Assembly (NCBI GenBank): GCA_964557005.1
Contig: CAZKYI010000002.1
Span: forward strand, 124,001 to 188,000
Direction: 5' to 3'
Length of the DNA: 64,000 nt
Origin: JBECKS01 sp964557005
GTDB taxonomy: Bacteria; Pseudomonadota; Gammaproteobacteria; Pseudomonadales; JBECKS01
The position numbers and the translations under genes were made by a program. Numbering within the stretch: the first letter of the stretch is position 1; each line of letters opens with the position of its first letter. Shown here piece by piece: positions 50,299-58,034 of this stretch. The notes under the pieces were generated by a model, which was not told where the DNA came from, searched no databases, and saw nothing but the letters and a program-made list of their open reading frames with translations.

Positions 50299-50999
50299 GT
50301 GTTGACTGGTACAAATTCACGCTCTATTAGGTCGATAATAGAAGCTACCGTTTCGGTGCTAATGCTCATTACCTTTGCGCCGCCCTTCTTTCCCTGCTCT
50401 ACGTCGAAGCCGTGCCCCTCAAGGAATTCTTTGATGTCTTCATAGACATCTCTACTCCTTCCGATAGACAGATGATGCCTGCCGGACTTCCTCGCATTTA
50501 CATAATATGTAAGTTGCTTGTCATCACTAAAAAATGTGGGTCCGGCAATGCGTGAGCTTGATCTCAGAGGCTTTGTTAGCAAATCGGAAATTTCACCAAG
50601 TAGTATATGGTCAGATTTCTGCTTATTTTCAACTTCTTTTTGAAGGACGCTCTGGGTGTAGGGATCGTTGCTTTGCTCGATTGGTAATTCTCTAGCGCCG
50701 ATAAGCCCCATAATGGGTTGCATGCGCTCCACGAGCGTATCGTCCTTATCTAAGAACCACTCTCCCTCAATGCGACTATCATCTAGCAGCATATGCAGCG
50801 CGTTTTCGACGGCTCTGGCATCGCTATGTTCCCAAGCGGCAATGCACTGGGCTTTTATGGGTGATTTTGTATTGCTTATCTGTTGTAGCCGAGAACTGAG
50901 GGTTGCATTGCCCGCGCCCGTTACACCCACCTTTTTGTATGGGATATCAACATTCCCACCAATGTCTATGTGACGCATTACGTAGATCATATTCTGCAT
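50295..50999 (-). CDS. GIY-YIG (T5orf172-like) domain protein in a gene cassette
   Basis: 234 residues. Residues 1-100 fit the T5orf172/MUG113-type GIY-YIG fold: Y-V-M-R, Y-K-K-V-G-V-T-G, L-S-S-R-L-Q-Q-I, H-x-D-A-R-A-V-E-N-A-L-H, G-E-W-F. This fold makes nucleases in phage, defence and restriction proteins. The C-terminal half (about 120-234) is a separate domain with no family I recognise. The gene ends in an attC site, so it was probably acquired as an integron cassette. Function unknown; a phage-related or defence role is speculative. Confidence 0.72.
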   Translation of the reverse strand: MQNMIYVMRHIDIGGNVDIPYKKVGVTGAGNATLSSRLQQISNTKSPIKAQCIAAWEHSDARAVENALHMLLDDSRIEGEWFLDKDDTLVERMQPIMGLIGARELPIEQSNDPYTQSVLQKEVENKQKSDHILLGEISDLLTKPLRSSSRIAGPTFFSDDKQLTYYVNARKSGRHHLSIGRSRDVYEDIKEFLEGHGFDVEQGKKGGAKVMSISTETVASIIDLIEREFVPVNT

Positions 51000-51044
51000 T
51001 AGCTAAATTAACTCCAAATTCTCCGAGACACGTAACAGTTTATT

Positions 51045-51073
51045 AAGCGGCCATGGCCGCTTTATTTTTTTTC
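51045..51073 (+). terminator. Terminator-like hairpin in the 289-base gap before the tetR gene
   Basis: AAGCGGCC and GGCCGCTT pair around AT, followed by TTATTTTTTTT on the plus strand. No plus-strand gene lies just upstream, so it may be a relic. The rest of 51000-51250 shows no gene. Confidence 0.6.
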
Positions 51074-51255
51074 ATTACCTTTCTGAAGCTGCCAGATTTT
51101 TATCTGCTTTTCAATGAGTTAGTAAGGGGCGCTTGCTCGTATGTCGATGCTGAGGGATTTACTGGCCGCATAACTTATGCTTACCAAACCGAAAAGCATT
51201 ACATCATGGACTAAAAATCAGCCACCCCCCTTGCACCCTTGTTCAAAATGGATAT

Positions 51256-51277
51256 GATAACGGTAATTATCATTATC
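51256..51277. promoter_or_regulatory. Palindromic operator upstream of the TetR gene
   Basis: GATAACGGTAA and TTATCATTATC form a 22-base imperfect inverted repeat (9 of 11 positions). It lies 12 bases before the tetR start and just after a possible -10 (TATGAT). Likely the TetR autoregulatory site. One half, GATAATGATAAT on the minus strand, also matches a Fur box, so iron control is an alternative. Confidence 0.6.
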
Positions 51278-51288
51278 GTTTTATAGCC

Positions 51289-51963
51289 ATGAATGCCCAA
51301 TTAGACAAAGTGATCAATCTCGACTATCGCCGCTGGACAAAAAACCCCAAGCAAAGCCGTAGTGAGGAATCGTTGGAGCGCATTCTCGATGCGGCGTTGG
51401 ATCAGTTGCTGGAATACGGGGCAGAAAGCCTGAGTGTGGCCAGTGTGGCTGATCGCGCAGGTTATACGGTGGGTGCGCTGTACAGGCGCTTTGCTGATAA
51501 ACAGTCGCTGTTGCATGCGCTGCATGAGCGCTTTGCTGAAAACCTGCTCATGTTGATGAAAAACATTGCCGATCAGGTGGAAGCACAAAAACTCAGCATT
51601 GCCGATCTGGTTGAAATGCTCTCTGAACAAGCCTGGGCTTTTGCAGCACAGCAACAGGCCTTCTTGCAGTTGGCCAATATTTTTGCGCAAAACGATGAAG
51701 ATTTTCTCAAACGTCGCGAGCTGGTGAGCAAGGCATCGGAAGATATTTTGAGACCCTTGTTTTTGAATCGCAGCAATGAAATCTCGCACCCTGATCCTGA
51801 ACGCGCGGTGCGTTTTGTATTTGAACAATCAATGGCGGCTTTTAACTACCGCATTGAAAGTGTGCAATCGAACAAGATTTTTCCAGTCATGGACGACAAG
51901 GAGTTCATCAATGAACTCAAACACTGTTTTTATTTATACCTTGGCCTTAAGTCAGCCAATTAA
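51289..51963 (+). CDS. TetR-family transcriptional regulator
   Basis: 224 residues. DNA-binding domain about 22-70: I-L-D-A-A-L-D-Q-L-L-E-Y-G-A-E-S-L-S-V, then V-A-D-R-A-G-Y-T-V-G-A-L-Y-R-R-F. The C-terminal ligand domain is unique. No Shine-Dalgarno sequence is evident. Followed 27 bases later by the Rieske gene, which it probably controls; ligand perhaps a sterol- or fatty-acid-like compound, by inference. Confidence 0.9.
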   Translation: MNAQLDKVINLDYRRWTKNPKQSRSEESLERILDAALDQLLEYGAESLSVASVADRAGYTVGALYRRFADKQSLLHALHERFAENLLMLMKNIADQVEAQKLSIADLVEMLSEQAWAFAAQQQAFLQLANIFAQNDEDFLKRRELVSKASEDILRPLFLNRSNEISHPDPERAVRFVFEQSMAAFNYRIESVQSNKIFPVMDDKEFINELKHCFYLYLGLKSAN

Positions 51964-51989
51964 TTCAACTTGTCATAGCGGGGGAAGCC

Positions 51990-53117
51990 ATGTCTGCCAT
52001 TCACGATACCATGATTGAACCACCTAATTTTGCCTACGGTTGGTATGCGCCACTGGTTGCAAAAGAAATAACGCAAAAGAAAATCACCGGCTTTAATTTT
52101 ATGGGGCAAAAACTGATTGCCTTTCGTAACAAAGAGAACAAGGTGATTGTGCTCGATAGTGTTTGTCCACACTTTGGTGCTGATTTAAGCAAGGGTGATA
52201 TGTGTGACGGGCAAGTGCGTTGTTATTTTCACGGATTTTATTTTAACGATGAAGGCCAATGTACCAAGGGTGATGTGGTTAAAGACCCGACTACACTGGA
52301 AAAAATTACGGTACCAAAATTTGCCGTTGAAGAATGCGCAGGACAGGTGTGGATTTGGCATGGCCCTAATCCGGGTGTGCCAACCATTCCGCTGCCCATC
52401 AAGGATTTGGCGTGGGACGAATGGTCGACACCGGTGACTTCCAAGCAGCGCCACATTATCGATTCCAATATGTGCTACCAAACTGAAAACATTATCGACA
52501 TGCAACACTTCGATACTGTGCATAAATGGAAACTGCATGAACTGGTCGATGGCCCGCGTGTAGACGAACAAGGTCGCTTTGTTACCGATATTAAAGTAAC
52601 GATTATTCCTACGGCGCAAAGTCCTCGCGTTTGGTTACGCAAACTCACCTCGTGGGTAAAAATGGATGCGCGTATTTGCTTTCGTGTGTATAGCCCGGGC
52701 AATGCCATCGCGACTTCTTATCGTGGCACAGAAGTTGATGAAGACAATTCTCAACGCAACATTGTGTGCATTTACCCTGTTGATGAAAAAACGGTGAGCA
52801 TTCGTGTAGCCTGTACAGTGAAAATCAATAAACCCGATACCGCAGCCAATCGTTTTAAAAATACCTTACGCAAGCCTTTGGATTTTGTTGCAGGGCATAT
52901 TATGGCAGCGATTGCGGTGTCAGATTTCGATGGCGATTTGAAAGTATGGAATAACCGAACTTACTTAACCAATCCCAAATATGTGAAAGAAGATGGCCCG
53001 ATGATTCTTTTCCGCAAATGGTATTTGCGTTTCTGGCATCAGGATTATTTCCATGAGCTTGCCAATCCCGTTACTACGGGCAATAAAGTACCCAGCATTA
53101 AAGCAGCGCAGGTTTAA
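51990..53117 (+). CDS. Rieske non-haem iron oxygenase (KshA/Neverland-like)
   Basis: 375 residues. N-terminal Rieske [2Fe-2S] domain with C59-P-H61 and C78-Y-F-H81. The catalytic domain has N167, D170 bridging, and iron ligands H173 and H178 (N-x-x-D-x-x-H-x4-H), with a later Asp. Single-component-type alpha subunits of this size include KshA (steroid 9-hydroxylase) and Neverland/DAF-36 (cholesterol 7-desaturase). The GGGGAAG ribosome site is strong. Needs a reductase, not encoded here. Paired with a sterol-desaturase-type gene and TetR, which points to lipid or sterol modification; the substrate is unknown. Confidence 0.88.
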   Translation: MSAIHDTMIEPPNFAYGWYAPLVAKEITQKKITGFNFMGQKLIAFRNKENKVIVLDSVCPHFGADLSKGDMCDGQVRCYFHGFYFNDEGQCTKGDVVKDPTTLEKITVPKFAVEECAGQVWIWHGPNPGVPTIPLPIKDLAWDEWSTPVTSKQRHIIDSNMCYQTENIIDMQHFDTVHKWKLHELVDGPRVDEQGRFVTDIKVTIIPTAQSPRVWLRKLTSWVKMDARICFRVYSPGNAIATSYRGTEVDEDNSQRNIVCIYPVDEKTVSIRVACTVKINKPDTAANRFKNTLRKPLDFVAGHIMAAIAVSDFDGDLKVWNNRTYLTNPKYVKEDGPMILFRKWYLRFWHQDYFHELANPVTTGNKVPSIKAAQV

Positions 53118-53123
53118 ACAGTG

Positions 53124-53903
53124 ATGATTTTTGGCTTCGAACTAACGACCATTCTCGCCATGATTGTGGGCGGCCTGCTTTTTGGCCAGCTCATGGTATT
53201 CGGCGTGGGTGGTTTGTTTCATGCGTATTTTTTTGTTTATAAAAAACAACAAAAAGATGAATGGAAAATTCAACCCAAGCGCTGGCCAAGTGATGAAAAG
53301 GTGAAATCTGCCATTAAATACAGTGCCATGAATCTGGCTTTTGGTACCTTCACGGGCGTTCCGCTGGCCATTTATGTTATAAACGGCGGCTGGTCGATGA
53401 TTTATTTCAATGCCAGTGATTTACCCTGGGTGTGGCACATTGTTTCGTTCTTTTTAACCGTGCTGATGATTGATGCCTATCTGTATTATTCGCACCGTTT
53501 GTTGCACACGCCCTTGTTTTATAAAAAATATCACTCGGTGCACCATCGCTGGCTCGATCCACATATTTTTACCACCGTTGCCATGCATCCGGTTGAATTT
53601 ATGTTTTTTCAAATCGGGTTAATTTTACCGATGTTTGTGATTCCACAATGGTGGGTGATTTATTTTGCAGCGATTGCCTACACCTTTGTAATTGGTTTGA
53701 TTGATCACTGTGGTGTGCGTATCAAAATGCCCTGGTGGACCTTGCATGGGGGTGACAATACTTTCCATGATGATCACCATAAGTTTTTCCATACCAACTT
53801 TGGTCACCACACCGCGATTTGGGACAAGTTACACGGTACGGTACGTCAGGAAAACCGTGCTTATGGCGAGAATAATTTTGGCGGGAAAGGTGCAGCGAAG
53901 TAA
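53124..53903 (+). CDS. Sterol desaturase / fatty acid hydroxylase superfamily protein
   Basis: 259 residues from the ATG at 53124 (a GTG at 53121 is also possible). Membrane di-iron enzyme with the three His boxes: H-R-L-L-H, H-S-V-H-H and H-D-D-H-H, plus the supporting D-H-C-G and H-H-T-A-I-W. About four membrane helices. Family members hydroxylate or desaturate sterols and fatty chains. Six bases after the Rieske gene, so the two are probably translated together. Its end lies 3 bases from the convergent DUF4124 gene. Confidence 0.9.
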   Translation: MIFGFELTTILAMIVGGLLFGQLMVFGVGGLFHAYFFVYKKQQKDEWKIQPKRWPSDEKVKSAIKYSAMNLAFGTFTGVPLAIYVINGGWSMIYFNASDLPWVWHIVSFFLTVLMIDAYLYYSHRLLHTPLFYKKYHSVHHRWLDPHIFTTVAMHPVEFMFFQIGLILPMFVIPQWWVIYFAAIAYTFVIGLIDHCGVRIKMPWWTLHGGDNTFHDDHHKFFHTNFGHHTAIWDKLHGTVRQENRAYGENNFGGKGAAK

Positions 53904-53906
53904 AAT

Positions 53907-54578
53907 TTATTGCCATCCAAGCGGGAGTTTAACTTCTCCTTCTTTTTTTTCCTTTTCGATTTCTTCCAGCCTTTCAATATGTTTGGCGAAGGTTTGCGTA
54001 ATTTTTTTCTGCTCTTCTTTTTGAACAAGAATGTGTTGTTCTGCTGAGCGAATTTGCGCACGGATATTTTCCAAGGCATCTAACACAACAGCAGGAACTT
54101 CCTTGCCTTCTCTTTCAGCTGCCGCTGCATAGGCCAGTTCCTTTTCTTCATCCTGTTTTAATTTTCTGATGTTGCTTTCAGCGACAATAATCAAAGTATT
54201 CAAAGCGCTCAGATTTCTGTCACGTGCACGTACCGCATCGCCCGCATCGCTATAACGCTCCAGCAACCATCGGTCTTTTCTCTTTTGTTCCTTGCGCAAC
54301 TCTTCACGTTGCTGTTCATGGCTCATGTTTGCACGGTCTTCATCAGTCAGTGCCGGTTCAATGGTTTCAATCACCATGCCGTTTTTATTGAGAATGCTAT
54401 AGCCTTTGGGTACGAATTCGGGGGGAATGCGATCATCAATCACCACTTCACCCTTGTTGCCGATATACCGATACAGCTCATCGGCTGCGTGCACAGGGGT
54501 ATTGTGCAAGCACACCAGTGCTAACACGCTCACGCAAGTGAAAAGGTGATGATTAAACGAAAAGGTAATCAATGACAT
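53907..54578 (-). CDS. DUF4124-domain secreted protein with coiled coil
   Basis: 223 residues. Signal peptide ends near V-H-A-A. Residues 35-65 (L-Y-R-Y-I-G-N-K-G-E-V-V-I-D-D-R-I-P) are the DUF4124 motif, which is common in gammaproteobacterial periplasmic proteins of unknown function. The rest is a long charged helix (about 80-215), with many Glu/Lys/Arg and heptad spacing. Confidence 0.78.
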   Translation of the reverse strand: MSLITFSFNHHLFTCVSVLALVCLHNTPVHAADELYRYIGNKGEVVIDDRIPPEFVPKGYSILNKNGMVIETIEPALTDEDRANMSHEQQREELRKEQKRKDRWLLERYSDAGDAVRARDRNLSALNTLIIVAESNIRKLKQDEEKELAYAAAAEREGKEVPAVVLDALENIRAQIRSAEQHILVQKEEQKKITQTFAKHIERLEEIEKEKKEGEVKLPLGWQ

Positions 54579-54626
54579 AACTCGCTTAATGTAAATTCAA
54601 TGAGTCTGCCGATTCAAGCTGTCGAC

Positions 54627-55274
54627 TCAGATGCTGCCGTATTCTGCTCGATACGCTTTAATTTTGGGAAGGTGCTCGGCAAAATCGGCGCGCTCACCTA
54701 CAAAATCAATTAACTGCTGTAATTTTATAATACTGGTCACGGGCATATTAAAGGTATTTACAAGCTCTTCAATAGCCGACAACCGGTTTTGCCCACGCTC
54801 CTGCCGATCGATGGCGATAAGTACACCGGCCAGTTCTGCTTCGGGTGCTTGCTGTACCAAGGCAATCGCTTCACGAATGGCCGTACCTGCGGTAATCACA
54901 TCATCTATGATGACTACCTTGCCCTTAAGTTCCGCACCAATCAGCTTGCCGCCTTCACCATGGGTCTTGGCTTCCTTGCGATTGAACACCACCTGACAGT
55001 TGCGCGAGAAATCATCCGCCAGTGCCATGGCTGTCACACTGGCAATGGGAATACCTTTATAGGCAGGGCCAAACAGTACATCGAATTCCAGCTTGTGCGC
55101 TTCGATGGCCTGTGCATAGAAACGTCCAAGTCTTGAAAAATGCTCGCCACTGCAAAACAGGCCAGCATTGAAAAAGTAGGGGCTGATGCGCCCCGATTTG
55201 AGTGTGAATTCGCCAAATCGGAGTGCTCCTACCTCAAGTGCAAATTCAATAAAGGCTTTTTGATAATCTTGCAT
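54627..55274 (-). CDS. pyrE: Orotate phosphoribosyltransferase
   Basis: 215 residues from the ATG at 55274; the longer frame begins before it. PRPP motif V-V-I-I-D-D-V-I-T-A-G-T-A and the catalytic loop region K-E-A-K-T-H-G-E-G are intact. Makes OMP from orotate and PRPP. Directly follows rph (4-base gap), the reverse of nothing unusual: the same operon order as in many Gammaproteobacteria. Confidence 0.96.
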   Translation of the reverse strand: MQDYQKAFIEFALEVGALRFGEFTLKSGRISPYFFNAGLFCSGEHFSRLGRFYAQAIEAHKLEFDVLFGPAYKGIPIASVTAMALADDFSRNCQVVFNRKEAKTHGEGGKLIGAELKGKVVIIDDVITAGTAIREAIALVQQAPEAELAGVLIAIDRQERGQNRLSAIEELVNTFNMPVTSIIKLQQLIDFVGERADFAEHLPKIKAYRAEYGSI

Positions 55275-55278
55275 AAAC

Positions 55279-55995
55279 CTATATTCCCAATACCTGCTTT
55301 TGCATAGCAATCAACTCTTGAATACCCTGCGCGGCCAAATCCAGCATTTGGTTGGCTTGCTCACGTGAAAACGGTTCGCCCTCAGCAGTGCCTTGAATTT
55401 CAATAAACTGGCCGTTTTCAGCCATCACCACATTCATATCGGTTTCGGCGCTGGAATCTTCGGGATAATCCAGATCCAGCACCGCCGTGCCTTCATACAT
55501 ACCCACCGATACCGAGGCAACCATCTGCTTTAAAGGTGAACTTTTCACGATGCCTTTTTCCTGCAGATAAGTGAGCGCATCGACCAGCGCGACACAGGCT
55601 CCGGTAATTGAAGCGGTGCGTGTGCCGCCGTCAGCCTGAATCACATCGCAATCAATGTTAATGGTGTTTTCACCAAGCTTGCTCATATCGACACTCGCAC
55701 GCAAGGCTCTGCCAATCAGACGTTGAATTTCCTGAGTGCGGCCACTTTGCTTGCCCTTGGCTGCTTCACGTGCCATGCGTGTTCCTGTAGAGCGTGGCAG
55801 CATGCCATATTCTGCGGTTATCCAGCCTTGACCTTTTCCTTTGAGAAAACGCGGCACGCCTTCTTCAATGCTGGCGGTGCAAATCACCTTGGTATTGCCG
55901 AATTCTACCAGCACCGAGCCTTCGGCATGTTGGGTAAAGTGGCGGGTGATTTTGACGGCTCGAAGTTGATTGGAAGCTCTTCCGCTTGGGCGCAT
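55279..55995 (-). CDS. rph: Ribonuclease PH
   Basis: 238 residues. M-R-P-S-G-R near the start, G-K-G-Q-G-W-I-T-A-E-Y and G-G-T-R-T-A-S-I-T-G mark this phosphorolytic 3'-5' exoribonuclease, which trims tRNA ends. Divergent from yicC; forms an operon with pyrE. Confidence 0.96.
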   Translation of the reverse strand: MRPSGRASNQLRAVKITRHFTQHAEGSVLVEFGNTKVICTASIEEGVPRFLKGKGQGWITAEYGMLPRSTGTRMAREAAKGKQSGRTQEIQRLIGRALRASVDMSKLGENTINIDCDVIQADGGTRTASITGACVALVDALTYLQEKGIVKSSPLKQMVASVSVGMYEGTAVLDLDYPEDSSAETDMNVVMAENGQFIEIQGTAEGEPFSREQANQMLDLAAQGIQELIAMQKQVLGI

Positions 55996-56097
55996 GGGTG
56001 GTTCTCTTTTTCTTATATTTTTGGGACGCGGATTCTATAAGGTTTTGTGAAATCCCGATACCCGCTATCATTGTGCAAAAAATTACACAGACTGATT

Positions 56098-56982
56098 ATG
56101 CCCAATATCCGCAGTATGACCGCCTTTGCACGCGTCGAAGAAAAAAGTGCTTTCGCCAATCTCAGTTGGGAAATCAAATCCGTTAATCACCGTTATCTCG
56201 ACATCAGCATTCGCTTACCCGAAAAATTGCGTTATCTGGAAAACGAACTGCGCAATCGTTTGCGACAAACGCTTGATCGCGGCAAGGTCGAACTGGGCTT
56301 GCGTCTGGAAGAGCTGCAAAACGAAAGCAGCGAATTGCAGGTCGATGAAGTCTTGATCAAACAACTGCTGCAAGCGCGTGAAAAAATTGAAAGCATTTTG
56401 ATGGTGTCCAAACCGCTCGCCACCAGCGACATCATGCGTTGGCCAGGCGTTATTGGTAGCGCAAACATGGATATGGAAGCACTGGAAGAACAGGCGCTGG
56501 GCAGTTTTGAAAAAGCGCTTAAGCAATTTGTGCAAACACGTGAGCGTGAGGGCGCTGAGCTAAAACTGTTGATTGAACAGCGTCTCGATAAAATAGACGG
56601 TTTTGTCGGGCAGTGTCGCAAGTTGATGCCCGAAACGCTGGAGAAACATCGTGAAAAACTTCACACACGCTTGATACAAATTCTCGATAAACATGCCGAA
56701 CAAGTGAATCAGGAGCGTCTGGAGCAAGAACTGGTTATGTTCGCGCAAAAAATTGATATTGAAGAAGAGCTCGACAGGCTCGAAGCGCATAAAAAGGAAG
56801 TTGCGCGAATTTTAAAACAGGGCGGGGCAGTTGGCAGGCAACTGGATTTTCTGATGCAGGAACTCAATCGCGAAGCCAATACCACTGGCTCCAAATCCAC
56901 CAATGCTGAACAAAGTCAGGCGGTGGTCGATTTGAAAGTGTGCATTGAACAAATGCGCGAGCAGATTCAGAATATTGAATGA
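56098..56982 (+). CDS. yicC: YicC family endoribonuclease
   Basis: 294 residues from the ATG at 56098; a GTG at 56047 would add a non-family stretch. Starts R-S-M-T-A-F-A-R and contains S-V-N-H-R-Y-L-D and the C-terminal Q-E-L-N-R-E-A-N-T-T-G-S-K, a signature of the family. First of a plus-strand group reaching recG. Confidence 0.93.
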   Translation: MPNIRSMTAFARVEEKSAFANLSWEIKSVNHRYLDISIRLPEKLRYLENELRNRLRQTLDRGKVELGLRLEELQNESSELQVDEVLIKQLLQAREKIESILMVSKPLATSDIMRWPGVIGSANMDMEALEEQALGSFEKALKQFVQTREREGAELKLLIEQRLDKIDGFVGQCRKLMPETLEKHREKLHTRLIQILDKHAEQVNQERLEQELVMFAQKIDIEEELDRLEAHKKEVARILKQGGAVGRQLDFLMQELNREANTTGSKSTNAEQSQAVVDLKVCIEQMREQIQNIE

Positions 56983-56990
56983 GGCTCCCC

Positions 56991-57638
56991 ATGATGACAC
57001 CTGACACTGCACAACAAGGCACTTTATTCGTCATCTCTGCGCCTTCGGGTGCGGGAAAAACCAGCTTGTTGGCAAAGTGTCTCGAACATAATCCGCAACT
57101 CAGTTTGTCGGTTTCGCATACCACACGCCCACCACGTAAAGGTGAAGTGAATGGTGTGAATTATCACTTTGTCGATAAAACCACCTTTGAAACCATGATC
57201 GCCGATGGGCGCTTTCTTGAAAGCGCGACCGTGTTTGGTAATTACTACGGTACTTCGCAAACCGAGGTGCAACAAAAACTGGACAGTGGCAACGATGTGA
57301 TTCTGGAAATCGATTGGCAGGGTGCGCAGCAGGTGCGCAAGCACTTCAAACATCTGGTCAGCATCTTTATTTTGCCGCCTTCGCTGGCGGTTCTGAAACA
57401 ACGCCTGAGTGATCGTGGACAAGATGAACCTGCCATCATTGAACGGCGCTTGGCCGAGGCCCAGGAAGAAATTTCTCACAGTTTGGAGTTCGATTATTTG
57501 CTGGTGAATGATGATTTTGAAACCGCTTTAAAAGAACTCAATGCCATTTTCCTGAATCATCGGGTTTTGAAAAAAGCCAAAAGTGTTACCTGCCTGCACT
57601 TGCTGGAAGCGTTATTGAAGCCTGAAGGCCAAGTCTGA
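56991..57638 (+). CDS. gmk: Guanylate kinase
   Basis: 215 residues from the ATG at 56991, which has GAGG upstream; 56979, overlapping yicC, is the alternative. P-loop S-A-P-S-G-A-G-K-T, and S-V-S-H-T-T-R-P-P-R, both standard. Makes GDP from GMP. Confidence 0.95.
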   Translation: MMTPDTAQQGTLFVISAPSGAGKTSLLAKCLEHNPQLSLSVSHTTRPPRKGEVNGVNYHFVDKTTFETMIADGRFLESATVFGNYYGTSQTEVQQKLDSGNDVILEIDWQGAQQVRKHFKHLVSIFILPPSLAVLKQRLSDRGQDEPAIIERRLAEAQEEISHSLEFDYLLVNDDFETALKELNAIFLNHRVLKKAKSVTCLHLLEALLKPEGQV

Positions 57639-57662
57639 CAAGGGCTGGAGCCACTCAGACTG

Positions 57663-57690
57663 TTCAAATGCTGTGGATTCTTGCTAGAAT
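57663..57690 (+). promoter_or_regulatory. Possible internal promoter before rpoZ
   Basis: TTCAAA (57663-57668) and TAGAAT (57685-57690), 16 bases apart, lie in the 91-base gap between gmk and rpoZ. Weak consensus. Confidence 0.35.
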
Positions 57691-57729
57691 CACGCCCCCT
57701 CCTGTGGAATTACTGTAAGGTTAAAAGTT

Positions 57730-58008
57730 ATGGCTCGAATCACCGTTGAAGATTGTCTTGAATACGTCGAAAACCGTTTTGAATTGGTATTGGTGGCTGC
57801 CAAACGCGCACGCCAGATTTCCAACGGCGGCAAGGATCCTCTGGTTCCCTGGGAAAACGACAAGTCAACCGTAGTTGCCCTGCGTGAAATTGCCGAAGGT
57901 TACCGCAATGTTTTTGAAAAACGCGAAATCGAAGATTTTGACAGTGCGGATATTGATGCCAATCTGAGAGAGGAATTCGCTGAACTCAATGCGCTCGCAA
58001 ATTTGTAA
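57730..58008 (+). CDS. rpoZ: RNA polymerase omega subunit
   Basis: 92 residues, beginning A-R-I-T-V-E-D-C-L, with F-E-L-V-L-V-A-A-K-R-A-R-Q-I and A-L-R-E-I-A-E-G. Assists RNA polymerase assembly and ppGpp binding, in the classical position before spoT. Confidence 0.97.
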   Translation: MARITVEDCLEYVENRFELVLVAAKRARQISNGGKDPLVPWENDKSTVVALREIAEGYRNVFEKREIEDFDSADIDANLREEFAELNALANL

Positions 58009-58034
58009 CTCTTTTCTCCCAAAGGCTTTGAATT

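Noticed and set aside
51256..51277. Canonical Fur box before the TetR gene
   Set aside because: One half matches a Fur repeat well, but the other half has GTTACC-type changes and the spacing is off by three. A TetR operator is simpler, so Fur is kept only as an alternative.
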